A program made the translations under genes and the position numbers. The notes below the pieces were generated by a model. That model did no database searches and was not told the DNA's origin. It was given only the letters and a program-made list of their open reading frames with translations. DNA of 64,000 nucleotides from Terfezia claveryi (Eukaryota > Ascomycota > Pezizomycetes > Pezizales > Pezizaceae), in contig WHUX01000032.1 in the NCBI GenBank assembly GCA_015179025.1, positions 361,181 through 425,180 of the forward strand, read 5' to 3'. Of the stretch, positions 24,212 to 35,621 are shown one piece after another. The first letter of the stretch is position 1. Each line of letters begins with the position of its first letter.

Positions 24212-25059
24212 GGCATAAGGTCCTGGCTGGCAGCTTGCTGTTGACGGCAATGGCGGTCACGACTTACCATGGTGATTTTGGTGCAAACGCTGCATGGATT
24301 ATGGTTTATATATAGGTGACTGGTAGTGGAGATCAAGGAAGAGGTCTAGGACATAACTGGTGATTTGGGGGGAGGGTATTATATTCCAGTGGCCATTTCC
24401 TGTCTGAGATGGAGAAGGGATTGCATAACGCACCTCACGGTAGGGATGGATTAGCTGTAGTAGGACGGTTATAGTCACTAGCGTTGGTGATAATTGAGAA
24501 TTGAAATCATGAGCACTTACTTAATTCATGCACAATTCCCTTCCACTTTTCCCTTCCACTTGTATTCCTCGAATTTGTGAATGTTCAGGGTAACTCCTAG
24601 CTCGGCTATCCCAATTGCCCTAAGCGGTAGATGTTTGCACCAGCAATTCCGCCCTCTGACCAGGAGTTTGGGGGAACGCGGACCATCGGTAGTAGATAGC
24701 CTAAGATAGGACAGTCGAGTCTCCATGTAAATGAATCCGAGGCGGTGGGGGGAGAAGAGAATGATGGAAATGGGCTATTGCATATATGGTGCTTCCAGCT
24801 CAGAAATTTAACAAGGGGTAGGGTTTATGGCCCATGTCAGCAACTGGTACTAGGAGATATAATGCTTTGCAGTATGTAATAGTAGCTACATATATGGTTT
24901 CAAATCACCTAATTTCAACTTGTGGAAGATGGTGGCAAAATTTGTACATGCGCTTCCTTCTTCGTGCCAGGGAAAAAACTTCTTTGCTATGCCACGAAAT
25001 TCCGTGTGTAGCGGGCAATAAAATAGTCTCCTCCCTATCCCCACACTAAGCATCCCAGC
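24212..25059. other. Anonymous stretch
   Basis: Short frames only (24526-24726 minus, 24834-25049 plus), with no motif, domain or repeat. Probably the downstream flank of the lectin-like gene. Confidence 0.4.
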
Positions 25060-26398
25060 TTAGTCCTGCTCCCCTTTCATCCCCAAGTCCAAATCGACCC
25101 CATTCCACTCCAAATTCCCCTCCCAATCCCCCCTCGGCCACACGGGGGTAACCCTCTTCTCGACCATCCACTCCTCGATCTCACTCCACGCCTTCTTCCC
25201 CACCACCACTGCGCTCTCCCTCCCACTACTCACCATCCTCCCGTCCTGGTATAAAAAGAAGACTCTCAACCCATCTACCCAGTCATCATCGACCGTTACT
25301 CCTGAAACTACAGCGAGGCTTGTTAATGGCCCGCATTCACCCAGAATGTCAAACTCGAGATCGGTGTCTTCGGAGGATCGGGAGAGTTTGCCGATGAGGT
25401 TATCTTGGAGTTGGGTGTAGACGTTGATGGAGGTTAGGGTGTCGTGGGTGTGCATGCGATGGTTGAGGGTGGCGAGGGGCGCGCGGTGGGGGAGGTGGAT
25501 TTCGGAGGTGCGTCGGGCTGCAGAAAGTAGAATACCGGCGCTTATCAGTAAGTGTTTCTATACTTAGAGGTAGGTTATGATAGCAAGGAAAATGAAAAAT
25601 AGACGTACTGTCAACGGTAGTCTCCTTAGGCGTAATAACCACTACACAAGGATGCAGAGTTTTATCCTGATAATAGATATTCACGAGCTCCTCGTCTCCC
25701 GCAACCGTTGCCGCAAGCCTAGTTCCAGGCGTCGCAGAGGCATGGAGTGTGGACCCTTTGACCCAGAGGTCATTCTTGTTCTTGCAGACTTCGACAATCG
25801 AATTGTCTTTTGGAGTCTAGAATCATGGGTCAGTGTATTAATTGTCGGAGAATCTTACATTTCAGTTCCCCCCCCCCAACCTGTTATAGCTAAGGAGCAC
25901 TTACCTGATAATACAGCCTGAATTTTCCCCCAAAATACACAACCGCCAAATCACTGTAATGCGCCGCCACTATCCGCTGCGCACCCAATTGCAAGTCCCC
26001 TAGATACCACATCCCTCCATTGTGTCCCACCGTCCAGCACAGCTCGCGGATAATCGAGTCCTCATCAAGGTAATACAAGCGAACCTACCACCAATTTCCA
26101 CTCGTCAGCTCCTCTCCCAAACGTCTGCATAAATTATCCTTGCCGTTCACGAAAGAAAACCCACTTCGCTCCCCTCATCATAACTACAGGCCGCCAGCGG
26201 AGTAAACATCCTCGGCACCCTCGCCCCATCCAACCTCTTCGGTATTACAACCTCATTGCAAACATAGACCCTGTCATCCTCCGTCGAAAGCTCATAAAGA
26301 CCCCCGGTTTCCCCTTGGAAGTAGATTTTAATCCTAGCGCCAGTGTTTACTGCAGCGAGGGCGGTGTGAGGCAAAACGTTAACTGCAGCCTGGCTCAT
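25060..26398 (-). CDS. Fucose-specific lectin-like protein (AAL family), 359 aa
   Basis: Four exons in phase: 26398-26165, 26084-25905, 25816-25609 and 25517-25060 (1080 nt with TAA). Introns of 80, 88 and 91 bp begin GTGGGT, GTAAGT and GTACGT. The product is cytosolic by appearance (MSQAAVNVLP, no signal peptide). It is built of about six repeated blades: ARIKIYFQGETGGLYEL, VRLYYLDEDSIIREL with CW..MWYLGDL, FRLYYQTPKDNSIVEV with LWVKGSTL, VNIYYQDKTLHP, INVYTQLQDNLIGKL and LRVFFLYQDGRMV. The (V/L)R(L/V)YYQ..(S/D)IRE pattern and the length match the six-bladed fungal fucose lectins typified by Aleuria aurantia lectin (about 312 aa). The Arg/Glu/Trp sugar-binding set is clearest in blade 2 and decays in later blades, so few sites may bind. 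The start is the first ATG in frame; upstream codons lack one. Confidence 0.8.
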
Positions 26399-27086
26399 GA
26401 TTGAGGGTGCGTGATAGAAATCGTTCAAAATGCCGACGGGTATGAGAAATCAACAAGAGCCAGCTCCGATGGAAAGTTATTTCGAGAATTTCGAGATATA
26501 TAATCCTGCATGCCTCATTCATTACCTTGCGGGATTTGCAAGGTGGGCTGTCGTCATGCCATCCCTATATGTTATAAATAGCCGGCATAGCAACTGCTGC
26601 AGGTCACGTGACACGGCAGAAAAGAAGCAAAAATGCGTTTAGCGGATTCCGATATGTGCCGATAATCAAGATCGTTGCTGTGATTGGCATGAAAGCGAAA
26701 CATTCGTGTGGGGTACTCTGGTTATATCATCAGTACATGTGCACGAGGCTGACCATCTGGTTCGAGTGATCAACTTGCATCGTCTCTTGCATGAGTGGTG
26801 CACCCTTACTTCGGGTCCCCGAGCGATTTAATTTAATTTATTATTCTGGTGACACAGTAAGTACATACTTATTGAACCCAGATTCCCCCAAATGACGCAC
26901 AGGTGTTTAAAACAAATCATTACTCCAACGCAGTAAACATAACAGTACTTCGATTGTGGGTGTCAAGCGTTTCTTCCCCTCTAGAAATCACCACTTCAAA
27001 AAATTATACGACAAAGAGGTAGAAGTAAAAGCTAAGTGTCGCATCTACTCACTCCCACGCCGTTTTCCCTCCCAGCATCAACAAAC
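26399..27086. other. Intergenic region
   Basis: Upstream of the lectin-like gene and downstream of the membrane protein gene. It has a TTTAATTTAATTTATT tract near 26830 and CACGTG/GTCACGTGAC around 26605. No gene seen. Confidence 0.4.
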
Positions 27087-28760
27087 TTAAATGATTGGCG
27101 CGGAGATATCAAACTCCCTCTCAGACAGAGGAATATCTGTTGCCCTGCCCTTCCCCTTGTCCATACTTTTCCCTTTCAGCATTCCCTTCTGCTTATTCAA
27201 GCTCGATACCCACCCACCCCATCCCCCTGCACTACTCCCAGCTGTCAAAGGACTTTCAGTCGGCTTTTTTCTATCCTCCCCTGATGCACTGGCACCAGCC
27301 TTCGTTCCCCAGTTCAGTCCAGTATATAGTTCTCTCTTCCTCATCTCTTTCCATCTTTGCACCTTTTCCTCCTGTGTAAGCCCCGAGGCATCGGGGTCGA
27401 GATCTTTGTCTATGTGTGGTCCAAGCTGATGGAGTTTAATCCATTCCAGAGAGGCCTTCGAGGCGTGTGCAGGATATTGTCCTGTTTGGGCCTTGGGAAG
27501 TGTTGTATTATACAGAGCTCTGATCTCAGGAGGGCTGAGGATATCTTCCAATGTACCATTCTCAATTGTATAGTCCAGATCAGACCAGTGGACAACGGCA
27601 CTGGGACGGCTTGAGGGTCCTGGTTCGGGTTTAGGCTTCGAGGCACTTGGGGCAACTTTCGTTTGAGAGCATTTCCCATGTGCAGCTGAGATTCCTTGGG
27701 TGTGAAGATCCTCGAGCCCAGGCCCTTCGAAGGCACCCCAAGACAACAACACTGTCCCCTTCCTAGCTAGTATGTATTCCCACTTGTAATCGCCCTGTGA
27801 CATTGAAAGCCAGAAGACAACCACCCTCTCCCTGAAAGCCCAAATGGTTCCCCAACACGCCACAACACAGATACTGAGTGGGAACATTGACGTGATTATG
27901 TTGCTCGGGTTACAGTAGTCTGCCACCCGTGGGTTGTATCCAAGATGTCTGCCCACATCGTAACAGTTGAGCAGTAGTATGAGTAGTACTGTGAACGGCA
28001 GGAGGGAGAGGAACAACAAAGCTAAAGTGAGCAACGTGGGATAGCGGTTACGGTATAGATAGGCCCGGTACAACGAGTTCTCATCCCAGTCATCAGGTTC
28101 TGGTATATGGACAGTATGTCTCCTTGGTGAAACTAGATATGGCCAAAACTGATTGTAAGACTTGACAGTGTCCTTCAAGGCTCTCTTGGGGAATATTGGT
28201 GTGTGGTAAAAAGGATGAGATTCTCTCCGGGTTCGCAATGGGGGCCTCTGATCTGTCGGACTTGGTATCGTGCCTGGAATAGGCTGTCCTGGCTGCAGCG
28301 TTATGGCTGTGGTTTGTAGCGTGGGAATTTGGAGACAAGGTAGATTACGTGCTGAAATTATGGCGCGGGAAGGGCCCCTCGCTGGGGTTGTGGCTCGAGA
28401 AGTTGTGGGCGACGGTTCCAGTGGAGTGGTCACCTGAAACTTAGGCAACCACTCAACGTCACACGGTAACTCAATGGTAGCCGAGTCCGTTGGTGTAGCG
28501 AAAGGACCCATGTTAGGAGTCGGTCTGGCTCGGACTGGAGGCAACGTGGAGACAGAATCCTGAGAGCTTGCTGGAAACTGTGCACTTGCTCGCCTCACTT
28601 GCTCGGCCATAGGTGGCTGAACGTACATCCTGGTCTTTCTGTGACGAGTTGTGACAGGATAGGATGGGGGGACCTGCGGACCTGTATGGTGAATGGTAAG
28701 CCCGAAAGTGAACAATAAACATTACCAACGGCAGGGCAAGGAGAAAATACTGTTTTCCAT
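27087..28760 (-). CDS. Two-helix membrane protein of unknown function, 534 aa
   Basis: The main exon is 28681-27087, with a likely first exon 28760-28751 (ATGGAAAACA) joined by a 69-bp intron GTATTT..ACAG. This restores an ATG in frame; an internal Met at MYVQPPMAEQ is the alternative. The N-terminal 180 residues are Pro/Thr/Ser-rich and disordered. Two membrane segments follow, LLTLALLFLSLLPFTVLLIL and MFPLSICVVACWGTIWAF, separated by a loop with NCYDVGRHLGYNPRV. After YKWEYILARKGTVLLSWG comes a soluble tail with LTQEEKVQRWKEMRKRE and a basic Gly/Lys-rich end. I do not recognise the family. Confidence 0.65.
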
Positions 28761-31605
28761 TCAATGAACACTCAAACTCGTCACTGATAGAAGGACCTTA
28801 GGCTTCTGTGTTTTGATTGTATTGCTGTACGTATCCGTGCGTTTCAGTGAATGTATCGAAGATGAAACGTGTGGTGGATATACCTAGATTTGTATACGTG
28901 CCTAATAGTACCTGTACTTTGAGTCGACTGCTCCAGTCACGGCAATCTTGGCAACTTCCAAAAGACTGCGGCCTCGGTAACTAATCGTGATACATAGTCG
29001 TATGTAGTCTGGTTGGCACAGTTGGGATTTAAAAGCTGGCAACATCACAAGTAAATATCGCTGGATGAGGATCTAGAATACATTTTGCTCTCCAATATTC
29101 TCTATCCCAAGCCTGAACGTTGAAAAAGGGCACGGGAATCTGTGCCATAGGGGCAACACAGTTGCAATCCAATTCTTGTGTGAGTGCGTTGCTTCAGAGA
29201 GGAGAGATTCACACTCATTTGATTCAAATTTAGTCTCCCGCCACGAGAGCCAACATGGCGATTGCAAATTCCAAAGACATGCAAATACAGCATCGTATGA
29301 TTCGAAAAACATCTACACGGTTAGCCGTGTGGGAAGGTGGATAGCACCGCGCTAGAACAGAGCGAATTTATATACAGTAGGGGTGAAGAGCTCGGGTACT
29401 GAATTGGTCTGAAACATACTGAAGAGTTCTAGGGGGCATGGGCTATCAAGAGTCCTTAACATGGGGAATGTATGTGGGCTCAGTCTCACCAAGGTCGATA
29501 TTGTGGAGGTTAAGAAACGTTTATTCGAGAAGAATATCGTCAGTTTTGGTAGCCATCATATGTGCTTGTGTTACCAAAACCAATTAAAAAGGTACATTCA
29601 GAATAAATACGCACCTACGGCTTCGACTTCGTCATAATCCTAGTTCTATAAACTTTGCCAAAGCAAACATGGTAGATTTACTTCCATTGTCGAAGAAAAC
29701 TACGAATGGGTATCAAGCACTTGGACAACCAGGATTTGCCGGCAATATAACTGCTTAAGATGTTCCTTAGCCAGGATGGCGGACGGCACTGGATGAGGCG
29801 TTTATTTTTACCCGAAATCCGGGGTATCTCGTCTAACATTGCCCCGAGGTGAAATTCTACAGGGATATGGAACGCATTGTGGAATATCACAAGAAAGCTA
29901 ATCAGGAATGGGGCCAAATATATTTTAGTTAAACAACGCTCTGAGGACCTCGACAAGGAGTACCCTCATAACACTGTATTTTCGGAAATGTGGCACCCTA
30001 GCACAACTGAAACATGGAAAATTTTGGTAAACTATTCTTTGCCGTGGGTACGTCAGCCAGAGAAAAGCGAATATAGTATAAACAACCCGCGGAGCTAGGC
30101 ATTAGTTATTGGCAACAACGTACGGCTTGGAGGTATATGCTGAAATTGAATAAATTCTAATAAAGACTTCCGTCTTTGAATGCATCCAAAAGGAAAGTTT
30201 GGCATCTAAATATCGACAGTTTATGGGTTGGGGGACCGTCCCAGAATGAGGCATAAAAATTCAAAATTCATCCCGGATTCATTGCTAATCTCAGATCCGC
30301 AGATACAACGGTGTCAACCCAAGCAAATCAAAGTACGCTCAATACCAAGCATCCAGGAGACTATTTTCAATAGCGCCAACGGTACAGGAAATGTTGTCCT
30401 CTTCCTCGGGTTCCATAACAATCACGGATCGTTCACCCATCTTGGAAACCTCAAGGTTGAGTTGGATTTCGCAACTGGAACCGAGTCAAAAGATTATGAA
30501 TTATTTTTAGTTTTGGGGACAGAAGTACAGTAAGTTCGAGCGGAGAATTATGGGAAGAGATCAAGGTATAAGTATTCCAGCACGCCTTGGGAAACCCTCG
30601 CCCACGCACGAGATCATATCCTTCCTCCAGTTCGCAAAAACAAGCATCCACATAACTATAGCGAGGCCTTTCTTATTATATACGCTTAGGCCGGGAATTC
30701 CCACCCACAAGGGTGATGTGGAACGTATTTTCCGAGCTCGGGGGTCTTGAAGTAATTAATCCGCTGTGTGGGGAAATCCAGTCAGAAGGAATCCAGTTCA
30801 ATAAGAAATGTTCGACTGTAGCTAAGCCTGCGCTCGGGGCCCACGGCCTCTGATCAGGCTCAGCTTACGTAGGATGGAAACCAGCTCACTTAGAGGCAAT
30901 CTGGCTCAGACTTCATATTCAGCTCGAAACAGAAAATAAAGTTTATATCTTGGTTGATAATGCAAGTATTCTACGAAAGCAGGACTTCTATATCATAATC
31001 TCAGCGTGTGGCTCCACATACATCGAGAACCTCCTTTGATGATGAAATTAAGCTCCTGTTTGCATATAAACCCCAGGTTGTCGCGACTTCACATCAGCAC
31101 CTTTGAGGTAGACGAAAGTTCTAAGACCTTAAGCTAAGCTATATTCAGCACCTTCGAAGGGAAGGTTCGGATATCTAGTACACTAAGCCATAACTGACTA
31201 CTTAAGTAGCAAGTGAATTACAGTGCCGGATTCATTCCTCATCCTGTATTACTACCTCAGGTTCTTCCTCCGAATTCATTGCAGCCATTGATTCTGATAT
31301 CACTTCTGAGGGACTTAGGAATCCCAAAAAGGAGTCAACAAGATGTTCCTGACCTCGGAACCTTGAATATCAATTCGAATACAACGCAGAATAGCTACGG
31401 ATTCTCCCATGAATTGAACAAATTCAACTATCAAGTTCCCAAAGCCTCTGGCTCATAGGCCGGTGCTGGAAGAAGTAGAGAGAGAAGGTATCTGTGGGCT
31501 ATGTCACTGGTAAAGAATCTCTCTAGGTAGTAGCGGCGTGGTTTACTCGCTGATAATCCCATCTAGAAAGATTAATCTTCTTAGCTGAAACTAGCATCAA
31601 ATCAT
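28761..31605. other. Decayed, mainly repeat-derived stretch
   Basis: A TAGTCTGG-type relic at about 29004 has no clean duplication. Plus-strand open stretches at 30228-30533 (ending VELDFATGTESKDYELFLV at an ACA|GTAAGT donor) and 30550-30750 look partly coding. Around 30890-30980 the translation LEAIWLRLHIQLETENK then VYILVDNASILR resembles the E..D pattern of a retrotransposon RNase H, but it is broken and short. No intact gene. Confidence 0.3.
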
Positions 31606-31706
31606 CTTTTTTTTTTTAAAAAGGGGAAAAAAAACGCATTACTCCTATTCGGTCCCTGTAAGGGGACTTGAGGAGCCACCCGGAAACCCGGGTGGATTCA
31701 GAACAA
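31606..31706 (-). mobile_element. LINE 3' tail, 101 bp, with 10-bp target duplication
   Basis: ATCAAATCAT at 31596-31605 is repeated at 31707-31716. The insert has a T-run, then TTACTCCTATTCGGTCCCTG and GCCACCCGGAAACCCGGGTG, and stops at GGATTCAGAACAA. Confidence 0.85.
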
Positions 31707-32433
31707 ATCAAATCATACTAATAATAAGAAGAAGGGGGGAAAGACAAGAAGAAGAATCACGTCTACAAAAGCCTATCCTCCAATCTTTAGGTACTGACCA
31801 CGAGGATAGTACTGAGATATTGCAGTGTACACAAATATGTTGATCTCTTTAAACTGGGCATTAATTGTCGGTAGATAAATTTGCTGTTATTGGGTATCTT
31901 GTAGCTATTTATCTATAAGCACATTGCTATGGATTCACTATCGGCGTCAGTATCCCCCAGTGCATGCTATTTGGACGTCGAGTACATTTTCTAGGATATA
32001 GAGTAACCTTACCAGTGAGGGATGTCAGCGTAAAAGTAGTACCCATATCTATAACGGTATACTTAAGAGCAGAGAGAATTCTATGCTTGCAAAATGAATC
32101 AGGCTTCACGCGTGTATATATAAGAGCGTAGCAGGATATTTCATCGTGTTTCCCCAGATTTTTCTTTCATTTTCGATACCTCAATCCATGATTAGACTTA
32201 AAAAAGTCTCAGTGTTAAGTGTTCGAACTCTTTAGGTACTTGAAGTCTATAGGCTTGCGTTCGACACATGTCCTTAACCGAAGTCCCGGGGAAGAGGTTT
32301 TAAACCGGGGGGTTTCCCCTTCCGTTTTCGCTTGCCTACTGGAATTAAACACATTTGGTTCCTGGTCTCACACAAATTCAATCACCAGCCAATCCCCGGT
32401 GAAGACGTGCTGTCTCTCCTCACCCTCACCCCT

Positions 32434-33790
32434 ATGATACCTCCGACTGTTACGCCTACTACAGGCTCCACCACTCTCAGCCCTTACTCAATCAACTTAG
32501 CCGTGACGACCTCCGAGCAAGATTCTTCCCCTCTTCCTCCAACTCCGCCGCATCAGCCCGGCATTGACCCAGCGTCTTTGAAGGGAATCCTCAACGTAAG
32601 GGAACCTCTCCTGATTATCCCAACCGATCTACCCAGCGTTGGTGGCTGCTTCGGAATCTCCCCGCTTCATATGTGCCATGAAGCCCCCTGTTTTAATGTT
32701 TACAAAGATTTAAAATCCCACATGCTCCACGAAGCAGTCCTTGTTGACGCTTACAAGGATATGAAACCCCAAGAGGGAGTAAAAGTCCCCGACGATATAA
32801 TAACTCACTGTGAATCCGAATTCCTCCAGGAATCCCAAGAGAAACCCGAATCTCCCTCAAACACTGCACTTACCCTACCCGCACACAATACCTTTCCCCG
32901 GTCCATCGCCTCCATCGAATCCTTCCCCAATCCCCTCCCCGGGAACTTGACATCCTGTCCTCCCGTCGAGCTCATCTTTGCTAGAGGGACGGGTGAGTCC
33001 TCCGGCCTTGGACGAATCGGGATAGCACTCTATACCGAGCTAATGAAGGAATATCCGGATATGACTGCATACGGCGTATTTTACGACGCAAGTGCGTATA
33101 AAGGCAAGCTTATTAGTGGTGGAAAGTTGGAAGAAGGGGGTAAGGATATTGAGGGGAGGGTGGGGATGTGGGTTAAATTGGAGGTAGAGCGGGGACAGTG
33201 TAAAGAAACAAGGATTGTCCTCGGCGGTTTTAGCCTAGGTGTGTTTACTCTTGCAAATCTTTTTTTGAACTTGAAGACGTAGAGAGAAGCTGATGGAGTG
33301 ATAGGTGCGGCAGTGTTGCAGAAAACAAAACTGAGCCCTGAGGAACAGGAAAGGGTGGATGCAGTTGTTATTTTTGGTGAGTCCTCTTCATGCTCCTCCC
33401 TCTGTCCATAATTCTCCCCTCAGTCCATAATTCTCCTCCCTCAGTCCAAAAAACCCGTTGCTCCTACTAAATTTAGCTTTTCTTCATTCTCACACATATC
33501 CCTTGCTAAACTCAGCTGATCTAAGCTGGTCGTCCAAAATTTCTTCCCCGAATGTTGGCTAACTGAGATCTTTACCCGAAGGATATCCGTGGAAACTCCG
33601 TCCCCACAAGCGTGCACAGTATCCGCTTGATTCAGAAAAGGTTTGGACAAAATGTATACACCAGGACCCTGTATGTAATGTTGAGAGCATTTTAACCGAT
33701 GGGACGTTTGTTGCGCATAAGGGGTATGTGGAGTATGTGGAGGAAGCAGTGGAATTTATTCGGAAGAAGGTGCAGAAAGTAGGGAATTAG
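32434..33790 (+). CDS. Cutinase-like serine esterase, about 369 aa
   Basis: Three exons in phase: 32434-33240, 33283-33376 and 33582-33790 (TAG). The first intron is only 42 bp (GTGTTT..GTAG) and contains the stop that would otherwise end the frame. The second (205 bp, GTGAGT..AAG) has a CTAAC branch point. The C-terminal 200 residues follow the cutinase/CE5 order: SCPPVELIFARGTGE, then the nucleophile elbow GGFSLG, VVIFGG, CIHQDPVC with the catalytic Asp, and FVAHKGY with the catalytic His. Paired Cys are in place. Oddities: the usual GYSQG elbow reads GFSLG, so the oxyanion Gln is Leu. There is also a 160-residue Pro/Thr-rich N-terminal extension and no visible signal peptide, so an upstream exon may exist. 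The start is the first in-frame ATG before the Pro/Thr-rich region. Confidence 0.65.
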
Positions 33791-34054
33791 AAGAAAGAGA
33801 TAAAAGCGGGGACTTCAGCATGCAGATGGGATTTTGGCTCAAGTCAGGGCTGGCTTCTAGATTTACCTTTGGGATTTATATCTTGGCTGATGTATTGACG
33901 TATGTGTTCTATTACCTTTTTCTTATAGAGTAAAGTTCGAGGACAAAGGGACAATACTTATGCCTTTTAGGGAATTTGTCTTATTTGGATCGAGAGTGCA
34001 ACCTGACTAGGATCGAGACTACTTATTTGGCAAAGTTTGGATCCTACTTTACCT

Positions 34055-34083
34055 TAGTCTGGTTGGCACAACCCCCCCGGAAC
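34055..34083 (+). mobile_element. TAGTCTGG-type micro-insertion (29 bp)
   Basis: Begins TAGTCTGGTTGGCACAAC, then a C-run and GGAAC. Flanked by CTTTACCT at 34047-34054 and 34084-34091, a perfect 8-bp duplication. It is the longest simple insert seen. Confidence 0.75.
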
Positions 34084-34407
34084 CTTTACCTACTGGTTGT
34101 GCATAAGGTACCTGTGCCAACGAGTAGATCTACACAAGGTACTACATACAGCAGTCTGTTTACAAATCCTAAACCTCATTAGTTAGCTTTGGTCCGTGCT
34201 CTATCATTCCTGACTGACAGTTTTTCATTCTTGAGCCGGAGTGCAAACTTCAAGGTTATCAGAGAAGTACTTGGTTCCCGAGACTGTTCGATATATGTGG
34301 TCTTCCCTGAGCACGTATGATAATAATATCAATAACATAAATAGCAAGCAGTCTTTATGTTAATAAACGGTTCTTATTTATAGTTGAAATTAGCCTCTTA
34401 ACCAAAA

Positions 34408-34502
34408 GTCTCCGTAGCTCAGTGGTAGTAGCGAGAGATTGCAGCTGATGTGTTCGCACACCAACTATCTCTAGGTCAGGCGTTCGAACCGCCTCGGGGA
34501 CT
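34408..34502 (+). tRNA. tRNA-Cys (GCA), with intron
   Basis: Acceptor arms GTCTCCG and CGGGGAC pair over 7 bp (one G-U) with discriminator T. The D arm is GCTCAGTGGTAGTAGC. The anticodon stem AGAGA/TCTCT closes a loop TT-GCA-G. An intron of about 22 nt (starting CTGATG, ending CAACT) follows position 37, the standard nuclear tRNA intron site. The T arm is AGGCG-TTCGAAC-CGCCT. The A box (TAGCTCAGTGGTAG) and B box (GTTCGAACC) for RNA polymerase III are intact, and a T-run (ATTTTTTGC) follows the 3' end as terminator. Cys identity rests on the GCA anticodon and U73. Confidence 0.93.
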
Positions 34503-34701
34503 AAATTTTTTGCAATTTTTCTTATTACATATGTAAGTATAAGTTCTAGGTATGCCATAAGTTCATTGTCCGATGCAAAGCAAACCACGCGACCTCGAGT
34601 CCACCTCAATTTTTGAATATCTCAACAACTAACCAATAACTACGGAGTAATAGAAATTCATTAGCATGCTCTCTAGACGATATAAAAAAACAATAAAATT
34701 A
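34503..34701. terminator. RNA polymerase III terminator and AT-rich flank
   Basis: A run of six T follows the tRNA at about 34506-34511, with a second short run after it. The rest is AT-rich DNA leading into the Tc1 remnant. Confidence 0.5.
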
Positions 34702-35621
34702 TTACTTGGTAGACCATGCCTTCACCCGACGGGGCATAGATCGAGCCAGATTTTCAAGGATAGCAGGGTCCAACAGCTCCCAGCAATGATGTTTAGCATC
34801 AGCTAGTGTCGGCTTAATAGTATTAGTATCCGGGTTTCCCGACATGTAAATGAATTCTGGGTAGTACTGCTCAACCAGACTAGCTTTGATCAGGGGTGTA
34901 GGGTAGCCATTCCAGACTTGATAGCCTGTACTGATAAACCATTGCTTCACAGGGCCATAGGTATGTATTTATCTAGTTATTCTGATGGAACTCCGGTAAA
35001 TAATTCTGCAAAATCTTTAGGTAGACCTGTCCAATGACGAACCCCCCACTCCCCCCCCTTCCCTTTTCGCCTCTGGGTCTCTTACCATTTCCACCACCAT
35101 ATAACCCTTCTCTGCAACGGCAAAACAAGCCCATACCGTCTGGGTAACTGTTCCAGACTTTCTTTTGGGAGCGATGCAATCCTTGTTCCATTGTTCTCCT
35201 GGTGTGTTTGCTCCAGAATATTTTTAAACAGGACATTCATCACTCTGATTGACCTTAAGCCATAATTTCTCCGTCCAGTCCTTATGTGCAACAGCCCAAG
35301 CAAGCCTCTTTAACTGCAATCTAGGGCACCAGAAGTAATCTCTAAGCTGCTCGCCATCTTTGGTGTCTGCCTCTCTGTAGGGTTCTCCGGGACAAACCCC
35401 CCCAATACAGTATTGATAGACAACTCTCCCAATGTCTGACGCCTTTCTGACAAAGTAGCTCGTACAACTGCTCTATCTGTCCTTATAGAAAGTCTCTCGT
35501 GGCCTCCTAGCTCGTGCGGACTTGTATTTACTTTGATGTGTGGCTGTAACGATGGACTGGATTGTTGGTTTTGGGGAACCCCGGTAGCACTGACAATTTG
35601 ACCTAGCTTTCTCCTTAACAT
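34702..35621 (-). pseudogene. Tc1/mariner transposase, broken
   Basis: The minus strand carries pieces of a Tc1-type transposase in three frames. From N to C these are a start region with RATLSERRQTLGELS, then LKRLAWAVAHKDWTEKLW with QSDE (normally WSDE, the first catalytic Asp), then VTQTVWACFAVAEKGYMVVV, and an end LDPAILENLARSMPRRVKA typical of the family's last helix. Stops and frameshifts separate them, and the central QDN and DLNPIE region is not found. It is non-functional. Terminal inverted repeats were not located. Confidence 0.65.

Noticed and set aside
29102..29312. Small minus-strand frames
   Set aside because: Two overlapping frames of equal length, no motif, no splice support.
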